50,080 nt of DNA from an uncultured Flavobacteriales bacterium (GTDB taxonomy: Bacteria; Bacteroidota; Bacteroidia; Flavobacteriales; Flavobacteriaceae). Within the stretch, counting starts at the first letter, position 1. Each line of letters opens with the position of its first letter. The stretch is from NCBI GenBank assembly GCA_913031385.1, contig CAJWCT010000002.1, forward strand, positions 1 to 50,080. The letters are read 5' to 3'. Below are positions 1 to 9,448 of this stretch, piece by piece. Position numbers and translations under genes: made by a program. Under the pieces are notes generated by a model. The model saw only the letters and a program-made list of their open reading frames with translations. It searched no databases and was not told where the DNA came from.

Positions 1-875
1 TCTGAAAATCCATTTGAATTATACAGATGAGATGCTAAAATATAAAAACCATTTTTGAATGAGTAGTCTATTGATGTAGAGAGGCTAGTAGAATTTGTTT
101 CAGAATGATCCTCTGAAATAAAGTAGGTGATTTCACCCTTAAATCCTGCATTTTTTATATTTCCAGCCCATCCACCTCCTAATGCTATATCATCGTAATA
201 ATTTGCTAGCAAAAATTGAAAATCATATCCCATTTTATTTATTTTATACAATGCAGCAATCACTGAGCTGTTGACTTCTATGGTTTGATTTATGAATGTT
301 GATGGCTTATAAACAATATCCAAACTCGATAAATCATCTCCAGTATATTGAAAACGAATTACATCTGATCCGGGCCGTTCTATATAATCAAAATCAATAA
401 AATTATAGGCGTTAAACAGGTCATTTGAGTTCCATATAGTATTTATTCCCCAATTAACCCTTTGACGGCCAATGCTTATTTCAATTTTTTCTTTTTGATA
501 TTTCAGCCACATTCTATCGATCATAGAATGTATTTTAAATTTAGAATCATTAACAAAATAATGAGATAAATCAACATATCCATTATCAGAGTTAAATTTA
601 CCTTCATCAAATAGTATACGGTTCCTTAATTCTAATCCTATTGAAAAATTTTCTCGAATATATCCTCTAATATTAATCCTATTATGAATTAAATGATTTG
701 TTTGGAATTCTTGATGATTTAACCCTTTAAATTCTAGATATGAAGGCAAATAGGTTATATATCCACCTAAGGTAAATTCTGTCTTTTTTTCTTGACCCTG
801 TAATTCAATACAGGATACTATGATAAGAAAAAATAGAAAAAATTTATTTTTTAATATCCTTAATAATTTTTCCAT
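1..875 (-). CDS. Outer-membrane beta-barrel-like protein, partial (C-terminus runs off the window)
   Basis: Manual minus-strand translation: MEKLLRILKNKFFLFFLIIVSCIELQGQEKKTEFTLGGYITYLPSYLEFKGLNHQEF..., open to base 1. Signal peptide-like N-terminus then beta-rich sequence (e.g. IEISIGRQRVNWGINTIWNSNDLFNAYNFIDFDYIERPGSD). Missing from the ORF track because truncated; ATG at 873-875 overlaps the upstream ATPase gene. Confidence 0.7.
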   Translation of the reverse strand, partial: MEKLLRILKNKFFLFFLIIVSCIELQGQEKKTEFTLGGYITYLPSYLEFKGLNHQEFQTNHLIHNRINIRGYIRENFSIGLELRNRILFDEGKFNSDNGYVDLSHYFVNDSKFKIHSMIDRMWLKYQKEKIEISIGRQRVNWGINTIWNSNDLFNAYNFIDFDYIERPGSDVIRFQYTGDDLSSLDIVYKPSTFINQTIEVNSSVIAALYKINKMGYDFQFLLANYYDDIALGGGWAGNIKNAGFKGEITYFISEDHSETNSTSLSTSIDYSFKNGFYILASHLYNSNGFS

Positions 876-1521
876 CTTCTAAAGTTACAACTCTTCTTGC
901 TCTATTAATAACCCTCTGGTCGTGAGTAGAGAATACGAATGTGATATTTTCTTGCTTATTTAGTCTAGACATAATGTCAAGTAGTTTTGCTGTAGATTTT
1001 GAATCTAAATTAGCTGTTGGTTCATCTGCAAGTATAAATTTTGGTTTTGAAGCAAGCGCTCTTGCTACTGCCACTCTTTGCTGCTGACCACCTGATAGCT
1101 CTGCTGGTCTTCTTTTTGACATATCACCCATACCTACTTCATTTAGTAAATCACTTGATCTTTGATCCATGTCCTTCTTGTTATAGCCCTGCATTAACAT
1201 GACCATTTCAATATTTTCCTTGGCTGTTAGCACAGGAATTAAGTTATAAGCTTGAAACACAAAGCCTATATTATTTAATCTAAATTTTATCATTTGACCT
1301 GATGAATATGATGAAATTAATTCATTGTCTATAATTACGTTACCACTTGTTGGACTATCTAGACCGCCTATACAATTTAATAAAGTAGTTTTTCCTGATC
1401 CAGAAGGACCTACAATAGCAGTAAATTCACCATCAGAAATTTTTAAGTTTACATTATCTACAGCCTTAACTTTTAAACTACCTTGTTTATAAGTTTTTTT
1501 TAATTTTTCTGTTTCTATCAT
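844..1521 (-). CDS. ABC transporter ATP-binding protein, LolD/MacB-type
   Basis: Walker A GPSGSGKTT, signature LSGGQQQRVAVARA, Walker B ILADEPT, H-loop STHDQ; adjacent to two FtsX-type permeases. Confidence 0.93.
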   Translation of the reverse strand: MIETEKLKKTYKQGSLKVKAVDNVNLKISDGEFTAIVGPSGSGKTTLLNCIGGLDSPTSGNVIIDNELISSYSSGQMIKFRLNNIGFVFQAYNLIPVLTAKENIEMVMLMQGYNKKDMDQRSSDLLNEVGMGDMSKRRPAELSGGQQQRVAVARALASKPKFILADEPTANLDSKSTAKLLDIMSRLNKQENITFVFSTHDQRVINRARRVVTLEDGKIIKDIKK

Positions 1522-1531
1522 AATTTAATAT

Positions 1532-2773
1532 TTAAATTGATTTTGTTGCTTCTGCTGGATTTATTTTAAGAGCTCTTATTGCAGGAAATATTGATGAAAT
1601 GGATGAAATCAATATCACCAATAAACTCAAATTAAGATAATATTCAGCTGGAAGCTTTAAATAAAGTATTGTTCCTACACCAAAGTTTTCAAGTCCAGAC
1701 CCTACGACACTTAAATCTATACCACTAACACTAAAATAATCTATAGTAATATATGTGATCAAAAGACTAAATGGTATAGCAACTAAAGAAAGAAATATAG
1801 TCTCAAAACAAATCATTAAGAATATATAAATCTTTGTCATTCCTATAGACATAAGCATTCCTATTTCTTTTTTTCTTTCAAGAATTGCCATAAGCATAGT
1901 ATTGATAATACCAAAGGATAAACCAGAAAGCACAATTAACATAAATATGTATAAAAATGAACTTAACATCTGGTTTGCATAAGCGAGTTCAACAGCAATT
2001 TCATCCCAGGATTTAACATCTAGAGTATTATTAATTTTCTGTAAATCTAATCTTAATGATTCATTTACAGAGTTAGTAGTAACACCGCCATTAATAGTTA
2101 AAACAGGGATTTCATGATAGCTGTTTAAATCAGGTATATTAGAAAAGATAGAACTATTTTTTACAAAGACATTGTAATCATCAAACATTCCATTTCCAGA
2201 TTTAAAAATCCCCTCAATTCTAAATAACAAGGATGTTATATCTCCATTTACATCTTGAAAAGCTATGACAACCTTAGATCGAAGTCTTAGATTTAGTTTG
2301 TCTGCTAATTTTTTACCAACGACCATCGTGTTTGACCTTTTAGATTCAAAATAATCTCCTTCAATAATTTTAGTATATACATTAGTTACTTTCATCTCAG
2401 ATTCAGGATTGATTCCAAGAACATTTACTCCATAGGAGCCAGTAGAATTTGATAACATGCCGTTTATTACAACTCTTTTAGAATAGGATTTTACTCTATT
2501 ATCATTTTTTAATTTTTCCTCTAAATAGTGAATATTAGAAATAGTATCACTTAGAGAATATTCTTTAGAAAACTCTTTATTATGTATTTGAATGTCAGCC
2601 AGGTAGGTATTTATTGCTGTGTTCATCCGTTGACTATTTAGAGTAATCATTAAAGATGAAATTATTAGTCCTCCATATAGGCCTAATACTATGGAAAGAA
2701 TTACTACCAGACTTCTTTTTTTATTTCTCCAGATATTTCTCCAACCTATTTTTATTAATGTAATTAGATTCAT
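1532..2773 (-). CDS. ABC transporter permease, FtsX/MacB (LolC/E-like) family
   Basis: N-terminal TM after 'GWRNIWRNKKRS', large extracytoplasmic region, C-terminal TM cluster with 'ERKKEIGMLMSIGMT' and 'PAIRALKINPAEA', typical of FtsX permeases. Confidence 0.9.
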   Translation of the reverse strand: MNLITLIKIGWRNIWRNKKRSLVVILSIVLGLYGGLIISSLMITLNSQRMNTAINTYLADIQIHNKEFSKEYSLSDTISNIHYLEEKLKNDNRVKSYSKRVVINGMLSNSTGSYGVNVLGINPESEMKVTNVYTKIIEGDYFESKRSNTMVVGKKLADKLNLRLRSKVVIAFQDVNGDITSLLFRIEGIFKSGNGMFDDYNVFVKNSSIFSNIPDLNSYHEIPVLTINGGVTTNSVNESLRLDLQKINNTLDVKSWDEIAVELAYANQMLSSFLYIFMLIVLSGLSFGIINTMLMAILERKKEIGMLMSIGMTKIYIFLMICFETIFLSLVAIPFSLLITYITIDYFSVSGIDLSVVGSGLENFGVGTILYLKLPAEYYLNLSLLVILISSISSIFPAIRALKINPAEATKSI

Positions 2774-3993
2774 TCTTTCATAGCTTTTACGGGGTTTAAA
2801 GATAAAATCCTAATGGCCGGATAAATTGAGATAAGTATCGAAATACCAAAAATAAAAAATGCATGTGAGATAGGTATATCCCAATTTATAGAAAAAGGCA
2901 CTACTGGATCAAAACCAAATTCACCTATTGCATCGCCTAACCCTTCCCCAAAACTTTCCATATTAAAAGGATTTTTATTAAAATAATGTGAAATAGGTCT
3001 AGTTATTACTATTCCAATTATTACTCCTATAGAAGAGAGCATAATAGTTTCTAATAATATTATTAGATATAACTTTATTCTATTCATTCCAATTGAGAGC
3101 AGGACACCAAATTCGTACATTCTCTCTTCTGTCATCATAAGAACTGTTCCGAAAATTCCAAAGCATACAATTACATATAATATAAAAGCCATAATTAATC
3201 CCCCTACATTATCTGCTGTAATCATTTGATCTAATTCAGGAAGAATTTCTTGCCATGTCATAACTTCATAATCACTAGAAATAGTTTTTCTAATATCTTC
3301 TGCTATTTTTTTCTCATCGTAATATTCTTTTTTGTCAATAATTAGGTGAGTAGCAATATTTTCTGATGATATATATTCCTGCGCTGATTTTATATCCATA
3401 AAAATGGTCATCTCATTTAATTTGGGATTTTTTAAATCAATTATTCCATTAGCCACATATTTACCTGCAGCCATCATACCTTGATAACCTTGACCAAAAA
3501 GCACTAAGGTATCTCCCATTTTGACATCAAAATATTCTGCTATCCCTTTACTTAAAATTATTCCATCAGTACTGTCAAAAGACGTTGAACCTTCTATTAT
3601 TTTATTATCCCAATCTGATATTAGCTGTTCTTTTTCAATTTCAATACCAGTAATTATTGTTCCTTTAGATTTTTCTCCTTTTGAAACAAGAGAAAATGTT
3701 TGAAGCCGTTTTGAAATATTATCAATTCCAGTAATAGAATTAATTTCATCAATCAGTCTATCATCTACTTCCATTGAATTATTAACACTTTGTTTTTCCC
3801 AATATCCATTGGCATGAACTTGAACATAACCGGAATAAGATTGTACAACTGTTTTTATAATGCTATCATAGAACCCAAGCTGCATGCTTCTCATTAAAAT
3901 TACAAGAATTAAGGCTCCTGAAATAGAAAGGGTGCTTATTAAAGTTCTTTTATTGTTTCTCCAGATATTTCGCCAGGCAATTTTTAGAATCAT
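2770..3993 (-). CDS. ABC transporter permease, FtsX/MacB (LolC/E-like) family
   Basis: Paralogous to the neighbouring permease: 'IAWRNIWRNNKRT', 'EERMYEFGVLLSIGMNR', 'YPAIRILSLNPVKAMKE'; overlaps neighbouring ORF by 4 bp. Confidence 0.9.
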   Translation of the reverse strand: MILKIAWRNIWRNNKRTLISTLSISGALILVILMRSMQLGFYDSIIKTVVQSYSGYVQVHANGYWEKQSVNNSMEVDDRLIDEINSITGIDNISKRLQTFSLVSKGEKSKGTIITGIEIEKEQLISDWDNKIIEGSTSFDSTDGIILSKGIAEYFDVKMGDTLVLFGQGYQGMMAAGKYVANGIIDLKNPKLNEMTIFMDIKSAQEYISSENIATHLIIDKKEYYDEKKIAEDIRKTISSDYEVMTWQEILPELDQMITADNVGGLIMAFILYVIVCFGIFGTVLMMTEERMYEFGVLLSIGMNRIKLYLIILLETIMLSSIGVIIGIVITRPISHYFNKNPFNMESFGEGLGDAIGEFGFDPVVPFSINWDIPISHAFFIFGISILISIYPAIRILSLNPVKAMKE

Positions 3994-4733
3994 CTTAAAT
4001 TTTTCATATAGTTAGGCATGAAAAATCGACTGTTTATATACAGGTCAAATTTCCATACCAGTCTTTCAATAATTGTCTTATTACCTTCTTTTTCTAATGG
4101 GGTAAATTCAATTATTGAAGGCAGTTTCTTTCCGTCAAAATTTTTTACTGCTTTGCCATTCATAATACTCACAAGTTCGTTATACTCATCAAAGAATTGT
4201 GTTTTTAATTGCATGTAATCAATTTTGTCTATCCACATGACTAGTTTTCCCCAGACAACAGGCGCATCTTCGTTAGGGATGAGTTCAATAATCCAACAAT
4301 CTAGACCTTCTACTGATTCTTCACCAATTATAGAATTGGAATAATCACTTTGTATTGATGATCTTTGAACAAGATCATCATTTGTAAAATCTGTCCCCAT
4401 CCAGTTTTGCATCATCATTGACGGTGGAAGTTTTATTGTTCTCTCTATAGATGGGATATAATTCCACACTTCATTTTCTCTTTTTAAGAAAACTGTTCCC
4501 TTTTCTTTTGCGGGGGAAAGCACCACTGAAACAAAATAATCTTCTCCAATTGACCAACCTTTCATTACCATCTCTTTACTCCATTTGGGACGAACGATTT
4601 TTATCATCATTTCTTGGTATGATGATTCAATTCCTCGTATTTTTTGGTCGGATATTTTTAGAATTTCACTTGATTCTTGTGTGAAGGATGTAAGAAAAGA
4701 AAACAGACAAATTATAAAAACTAATTTTTTCAT
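3990..4733 (-). CDS. Outer-membrane lipoprotein-sorting (LolA-like) periplasmic protein
   Basis: ORF track gives 3990-4748; the likely start is the internal ATG giving MKKLVFIICLFSFLTSFTQ signal peptide. Body resembles LolA-like sorting proteins (GWSIGEDYFVSVVLSPAKEKGTVFLKRENEVWNYIPSIERTIKLPPSMMMQNWMGTDFTNDDL). Confidence 0.8.
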   Translation of the reverse strand: MKKLVFIICLFSFLTSFTQESSEILKISDQKIRGIESSYQEMMIKIVRPKWSKEMVMKGWSIGEDYFVSVVLSPAKEKGTVFLKRENEVWNYIPSIERTIKLPPSMMMQNWMGTDFTNDDLVQRSSIQSDYSNSIIGEESVEGLDCWIIELIPNEDAPVVWGKLVMWIDKIDYMQLKTQFFDEYNELVSIMNGKAVKNFDGKKLPSIIEFTPLEKEGNKTIIERLVWKFDLYINSRFFMPNYMKNLR

Positions 4734-4817
4734 ACTGTTGTTTGTCAATTGATCTTTAATAGAAAGAATTGTTGTTCAAATTTACGAATTTTATATTCTT
4801 TGTAAGTACGATTAATG

Positions 4818-6359
4818 TCATATATCATTTAATTCTTTAAATTTAAATCGATCTAGCTCAGCAGTCTCATGTTCTTGAATCATGATTTTTTCAATTCTCT
4901 TAATAATATCGGGATGATCTTTGGATAAATCAATTTCTTCGCCCAAGTCATTTTCTAAATTGTACAATTCTATTTTCATATTTCCATCAAAAATATTTTT
5001 TCTAATTCCTTTCCATTTACCTATTCTTACAGCTTGTTGACCCTTATAGCTTGGAAATTCCCAATAAAGAAAATCATGAGTTTTTTGTTTTGTATTGAGT
5101 AATGTATTCTTAAAGCTGATTCCATCAATTTTATCAGGAATATTAGCTCCAGCAATATCACATAGTGTAGGTAGAACATCATAGAAAGAAGAAATATGAT
5201 CTGATGTTGACCCTGGTTTTATTCGATTAGGCCAGCTAACTATCATAGGAACTCTTATGCCACCTTCATGTAGAAAACCTTTTGTTTTTCCATACCCATT
5301 GGAAAATGGCTTTGAACTGTTAAAAAAATTAAAATCAACACCACCAAGATAAGTAGGTCCATTATCACTAGAAAAAACAATTATAGTATTTTCATATTGA
5401 CCTATTTCTTTTAACTTTTGGATTAATTCTCCTATTTGATTGTCCAGATGGGTAATCATTGCCGCATATGTAGCCTTAGGAAACCTATTTGGGAAATAAC
5501 CCTGATTTCCCAAATATGGATTTGGATCATCTAATATTTCTCTATATGTATTTACACTTTCTACTGGTGCTTGTAATGGCAGGTGAGGAAGTGGTGATGC
5601 ATAGAATAAGAAAAAGGAATTATCCTTATTATTTTCTATAAATGATAATGCTTTTTGATGAATTTTATCTGGTGCATATTCCTTTTGAGTAAAAATAGAA
5701 TAGCTTGATTCATCCATAGGGTTGTCTTCTGGATTTAGTTTAGTAGTTGGACTAATTAAATCATTTTCTAGAAAGACCTTTGTCTCATTTTCCCAAAGAT
5801 GAGACGGGTAGAGATTGTGAGCCTGCCTTTGGCAATTGTATCCATAAAAAGCATCAAAACCTTGAAGATTTGGGACTCCAACAGTTTCGGGAGCTCCTAG
5901 TCCCCATTTTCCAAACATTCCTGTTGTGTAGCCAGCTTTTTGTAGTAGTTTGCCAATAGTTACAGTATTTTCTGGAATAGGTCTTTGCCCTTCAAGTGAA
6001 GGATCACTAAAAGCTTTAATATAATCCCACACTTCACCTCGATCTCTCCACTCATCATTTCCTCTTATATAGGAGTGCCCCATATGTTTTCCTGTAAGCA
6101 AAGAATATCTAGCTGGCGCACATACTGGAGCACCAGAATAATGTTGTGTAAATACCATTCCATTAGTGGATAATAAATCAATATTTGGTGTTTGTATTAT
6201 TTCCTGGCCATTATAACCCACTTCACCATAGCCTAAATCATCTGCAAGAATGTAGATAATATTGGGGGAAACTTTATTTTCTTTATTTGAGCAATTATTT
6301 AGAAAACAAAGCAACAAGAATAAATAAAATAATTTGTTAAACTTCAATTGCATAAACAT
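4818..6359 (-). CDS. Sulfatase (arylsulfatase family), predicted lipoprotein
   Basis: N-terminal 'NIIYILADDLGYGEVG', Cys-type sulfatase signature 'CAPARYSLLTGKHMGH', 'GMFGKWGLG', 'FSSDNGPT'; lipobox-like LLCFLNNC. Confidence 0.93.
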   Translation of the reverse strand: MFMQLKFNKLFYLFLLLCFLNNCSNKENKVSPNIIYILADDLGYGEVGYNGQEIIQTPNIDLLSTNGMVFTQHYSGAPVCAPARYSLLTGKHMGHSYIRGNDEWRDRGEVWDYIKAFSDPSLEGQRPIPENTVTIGKLLQKAGYTTGMFGKWGLGAPETVGVPNLQGFDAFYGYNCQRQAHNLYPSHLWENETKVFLENDLISPTTKLNPEDNPMDESSYSIFTQKEYAPDKIHQKALSFIENNKDNSFFLFYASPLPHLPLQAPVESVNTYREILDDPNPYLGNQGYFPNRFPKATYAAMITHLDNQIGELIQKLKEIGQYENTIIVFSSDNGPTYLGGVDFNFFNSSKPFSNGYGKTKGFLHEGGIRVPMIVSWPNRIKPGSTSDHISSFYDVLPTLCDIAGANIPDKIDGISFKNTLLNTKQKTHDFLYWEFPSYKGQQAVRIGKWKGIRKNIFDGNMKIELYNLENDLGEEIDLSKDHPDIIKRIEKIMIQEHETAELDRFKFKELNDI

Positions 6360-7251
6360 CAGATGTTTTGTTTTTCATAGAGTCAAAATAAAAATCAATA
6401 TGTCCCAAATATAACCCATAACATCCTACTTGATTGATTATCACTTTTTCTCCATCAAGATTTGTTGTAATTACAGGTTTGTCAAGAAATGTGTGTGTAT
6501 GCCCACCAATAATTAGATCAATATTCTTTGTTGACTTGGCCAGGGTTAAATCAGAGATCTTTTTTGAATCATTTTTATAATAATGACCTAAATGTGATAG
6601 ACAAATAATTAAATCACATTTTTCTTCTTCCTTTAATATCTTAGTCATTTCTTGAGTTATCTCAATAGGATCAAGGTATTTAGTTTCCTTATATAAGTTC
6701 TTATTAACTAATCCTTCTAGTTCTATTCCTAATCCAAACACTCCAATTTTAATACCTGATTTATTAAATATCGTGTAAGTTTTTGCATGAGAATCCATTA
6801 TGGTGTTTTTAAAATCATAATTGGATGAGATAAATTGAAATTTTGCATTAGGAAGCTGTGCGTATAGACCTTCTATACCATTATCAAAATCATGATTACC
6901 AATAGTAGCAGCATCATAGTTTAGCATACTCATTAGTTTAAATTCAATTTCTCCTCCGTAATAGTTAAAGTATGGGGTTCCCTGAAAAATATCCCCTGCA
7001 TCTAGTAAAAGGGTATTAGGATTACTACTTCTTATAGATTCAATAATTGTTGATCTTCTTGCTACGCCGCCTTTATTTGGAAATTTTGCATGATTGTCAT
7101 TAAATGGTTCAATATGACTATGTACATCATTTGTGTGCAAAATGGTAATTTTCTTTTGCTCAGAATCCATACAACTATTAAAATTTAAAGCACTACCAGA
7201 TAGGAGTAATGATGAATAAATGCTGTTTTTAATAAAGTTTCTTCTTTTCAT
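6337..7251 (-). CDS. Metallophosphatase, 5'-nucleotidase N-terminal catalytic domain
   Basis: 'ILHTNDVHSHIEP', 'LLLDAGDIFQGTPYFNYYGG', 'ATIGNHDFDNG', 'IIGGHTHTF' metallophosphoesterase motifs; twin-arginine-like N-terminus MKRRNFIKNSIYSSLLLSGSALNFNSC. Confidence 0.92.
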   Translation of the reverse strand: MKRRNFIKNSIYSSLLLSGSALNFNSCMDSEQKKITILHTNDVHSHIEPFNDNHAKFPNKGGVARRSTIIESIRSSNPNTLLLDAGDIFQGTPYFNYYGGEIEFKLMSMLNYDAATIGNHDFDNGIEGLYAQLPNAKFQFISSNYDFKNTIMDSHAKTYTIFNKSGIKIGVFGLGIELEGLVNKNLYKETKYLDPIEITQEMTKILKEEEKCDLIICLSHLGHYYKNDSKKISDLTLAKSTKNIDLIIGGHTHTFLDKPVITTNLDGEKVIINQVGCYGLYLGHIDFYFDSMKNKTSDVYAIEV

Positions 7252-7997
7252 TAGTTCTTTATAATAAATCTATTGTCTATTTTAAAATTTACAGTATCAA
7301 CTTCTTTAAAATAGTCAATAAGTACATTTCTTATTTTATAATCTAGGGTAGTGTTTTTTTTACTTTTGCTAAAAAAAGTCATTTTATCTCCACCATTTAG
7401 TAGATAATCACTTGTTGCTACAGAATAAATTTTATTTTCATCAATCTTTTTACCGTTAATTTTTGCATCTAAAAGGTTGTAGTTTTTGTCCAATACAATA
7501 TTTATGCCTGAAATAGGATGAGCTTTTCTGTTTAGAGTCAGATAATTAATTAATTCGTAAACATCCCTACCTTTTAACTCACAAACAACAACGCTGTTTT
7601 CAAAAGGCATTATTTTATACGCTGTTCTAAATGTTATATTTCCTTTTGAAATCATGGATCTAATTCCACCGTGATTTAATAAAATAAAATCAATATTTTT
7701 ATTTGTCCTAGCCCTGTATACTGGATTTGAGAATTTCAAGGTTACATCTGCCATCATATTTCCAATAGCAGTATTGAGAACTCCATTTTTTTTGTCATAA
7801 TCTACAGGACTATATGCCAAGACACTATCCATTTGTTTATCAACATTATTCTTATAAGGATTAATAAAATCTACTATTTTATTATCATTTTCAATGGTAT
7901 TATTTATCTCAATTTTATTTCCTGATAATATATACTTAGTTTCACAGCTTTCTATTGAAAAAAATAAAAGAAATAATGTGATAATTGCTCTTCTCAT
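7251..7997 (-). CDS. 5'-nucleotidase C-terminal domain protein, predicted lipoprotein
   Basis: 'LNTAIGNMMADVTLKF', 'FILLNHGGIRSMISKGNITFRTAYKIMPFENSVVVCELKGRDVYELINYL', 'YSVATSDYLLNGGDKMTFF'; lipobox LFFSIESC. Confidence 0.9.
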   Translation of the reverse strand: MRRAIITLFLLFFSIESCETKYILSGNKIEINNTIENDNKIVDFINPYKNNVDKQMDSVLAYSPVDYDKKNGVLNTAIGNMMADVTLKFSNPVYRARTNKNIDFILLNHGGIRSMISKGNITFRTAYKIMPFENSVVVCELKGRDVYELINYLTLNRKAHPISGINIVLDKNYNLLDAKINGKKIDENKIYSVATSDYLLNGGDKMTFFSKSKKNTTLDYKIRNVLIDYFKEVDTVNFKIDNRFIIKN

Positions 7998-8063
7998 ATT
8001 TAGAATTAATATAACAATTGTTATGTTTAATTAATTACATTTGTATAATACCAGTAATAAGAT

Positions 8064-8585
8064 ATGTTTTTAAACTTATTTAGGAAAAGATCTAACCAAA
8101 AATATATTAACAAAATATTAAATTCTAAGAGATCAAAAATTAGTGAAAAAAAGATTCGATCTGTTGGAATTATATTAAGTCTTGATGAATATAAAGATTA
8201 CGATAAATTGAGTGAAATCTTTGTTGATTTTGGTGTAAATGAGAATAAGATTAAGTTTATAACATATCTCTCCGATAAAGACTTTAAATTAAACCATTGG
8301 GATGATTATTTTAACCCAAAGGATTTTGGATGGAATGGGAACATAACTAATATTGCTCTAACTGAATTTATAGATTTTAAATATGATGTTCTTATAAGTT
8401 ATTATCGAATAGATAATTTAGATTTAAATCTTGTTACTGCGAAATCAAAGGCTAACTTCAAAGTAGGAATATCTAATTTTGATCAACGCTTAAATGATTT
8501 TATAATTGACGTAGGAGCTAAACATATTGATGTTTTTAGAAATGAATTAGAAAAGTATTTAAAGGGATTAAATAAGATTCTTTAA
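8064..8585 (+). CDS. Conserved flavobacterial protein (DUF6913-like)
   Basis: Sequence (KYDVLISYYR...ANFKVGISNFDQRLNDFII) and position upstream of bamD fit the DUF6913 family; recalled, not searched. Confidence 0.65.
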   Translation: MFLNLFRKRSNQKYINKILNSKRSKISEKKIRSVGIILSLDEYKDYDKLSEIFVDFGVNENKIKFITYLSDKDFKLNHWDDYFNPKDFGWNGNITNIALTEFIDFKYDVLISYYRIDNLDLNLVTAKSKANFKVGISNFDQRLNDFIIDVGAKHIDVFRNELEKYLKGLNKIL

Positions 8586-8630
8586 TATTCTCTTGATATA
8601 CTTTTAATTTTATAATAAATATTTAATTTA

Positions 8631-8638
8631 TACTTTTG
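8631..8638 (+). promoter_or_regulatory. TAnnTTTG -7-like element upstream of bamD
   Basis: TACTTTTG 17 nt before the bamD ATG at 8656; no clear -33 element at the expected spacing. Confidence 0.45.
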
Positions 8639-8655
8639 CATTCGCTTGATTTAGG

Positions 8656-9438
8656 ATGAAAAAAATTCAATTTATATTAATACTTGGTCTGATACTATCT
8701 TGTGGAGAGTATCAAAAGGCATTAAACTCTGATGTTATTGCAGATAAATTCCTTTTAGGAACATCTCTGTATGATGAAGGGAAATTTAAAAAGGCTAATA
8801 GGTTATTTACTCAAATTGTTCCTCAATATAGAGGAAGACCTCAAGCTCAGAAATTAATGTATATGCATGCAAAGTGTTTTTATGAAACAAAAAACTACTA
8901 TACTGCAAATTATCAGTGTGAACGATTCGCTAGTTCTTATCCTGATAGTGAAAAAGCTCAAGAAATGGCATTTCTTGGAGCAAAGAGCTATTATTATCTT
9001 GCTCCAATTTTTTCTAAGGATTCAAAAGAAACATTAACTGCAATTGAAAAGCTTCAAGCATTTATTAATACTTATCCTGAATCTGAATATATAAGTCAGG
9101 CTAACGAATTAGTATTTGATTTAGATTTTAGACTAGAAATGAAAGCCTATGATACTGCATTTCAGTACAATACACTTACAGATTATCAAGCTTCTATAAA
9201 GGCCTTTGATAATTTTATATTGGATTTTCCGGGATCAAAACTAAGAGAAAAAGCAATGTATTACAGGTTTGATTCATCTTATAGGTTCGCTATTAATAGT
9301 GTATCTTGGAAGATGCAGGATAGAATTGATAAAGCTATTAGTTACTACAATAGTTTTAAAAAGTATTATGAATCATCTGAGTTTGTCAACGAAGCTGATC
9401 TGAAATTAAACGAATTAAACGAATTAAAAATAATATAA
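8656..9438 (+). CDS. bamD: Outer membrane protein assembly factor BamD
   Basis: Lipoprotein signal (LILGLILSCGEYQKAL) and TPR-like repeats; 'YDEGKFKKANRLFTQIVPQYRGRPQAQKLMYMHAKCFYETKNYYTANYQCERFASSYPDSEKAQEMAFL'. Confidence 0.9.
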   Translation: MKKIQFILILGLILSCGEYQKALNSDVIADKFLLGTSLYDEGKFKKANRLFTQIVPQYRGRPQAQKLMYMHAKCFYETKNYYTANYQCERFASSYPDSEKAQEMAFLGAKSYYYLAPIFSKDSKETLTAIEKLQAFINTYPESEYISQANELVFDLDFRLEMKAYDTAFQYNTLTDYQASIKAFDNFILDFPGSKLREKAMYYRFDSSYRFAINSVSWKMQDRIDKAISYYNSFKKYYESSEFVNEADLKLNELNELKII

Positions 9439-9448
9439 TAAGAGAATT

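Noticed and set aside
3521-4684. Small plus-strand ORFs at 3521-3703, 4018-4218 and 4451-4684
   Set aside because: Antisense shadows of well-supported FtsX and LolA-like genes; low-complexity, no recognisable motif or promoter.
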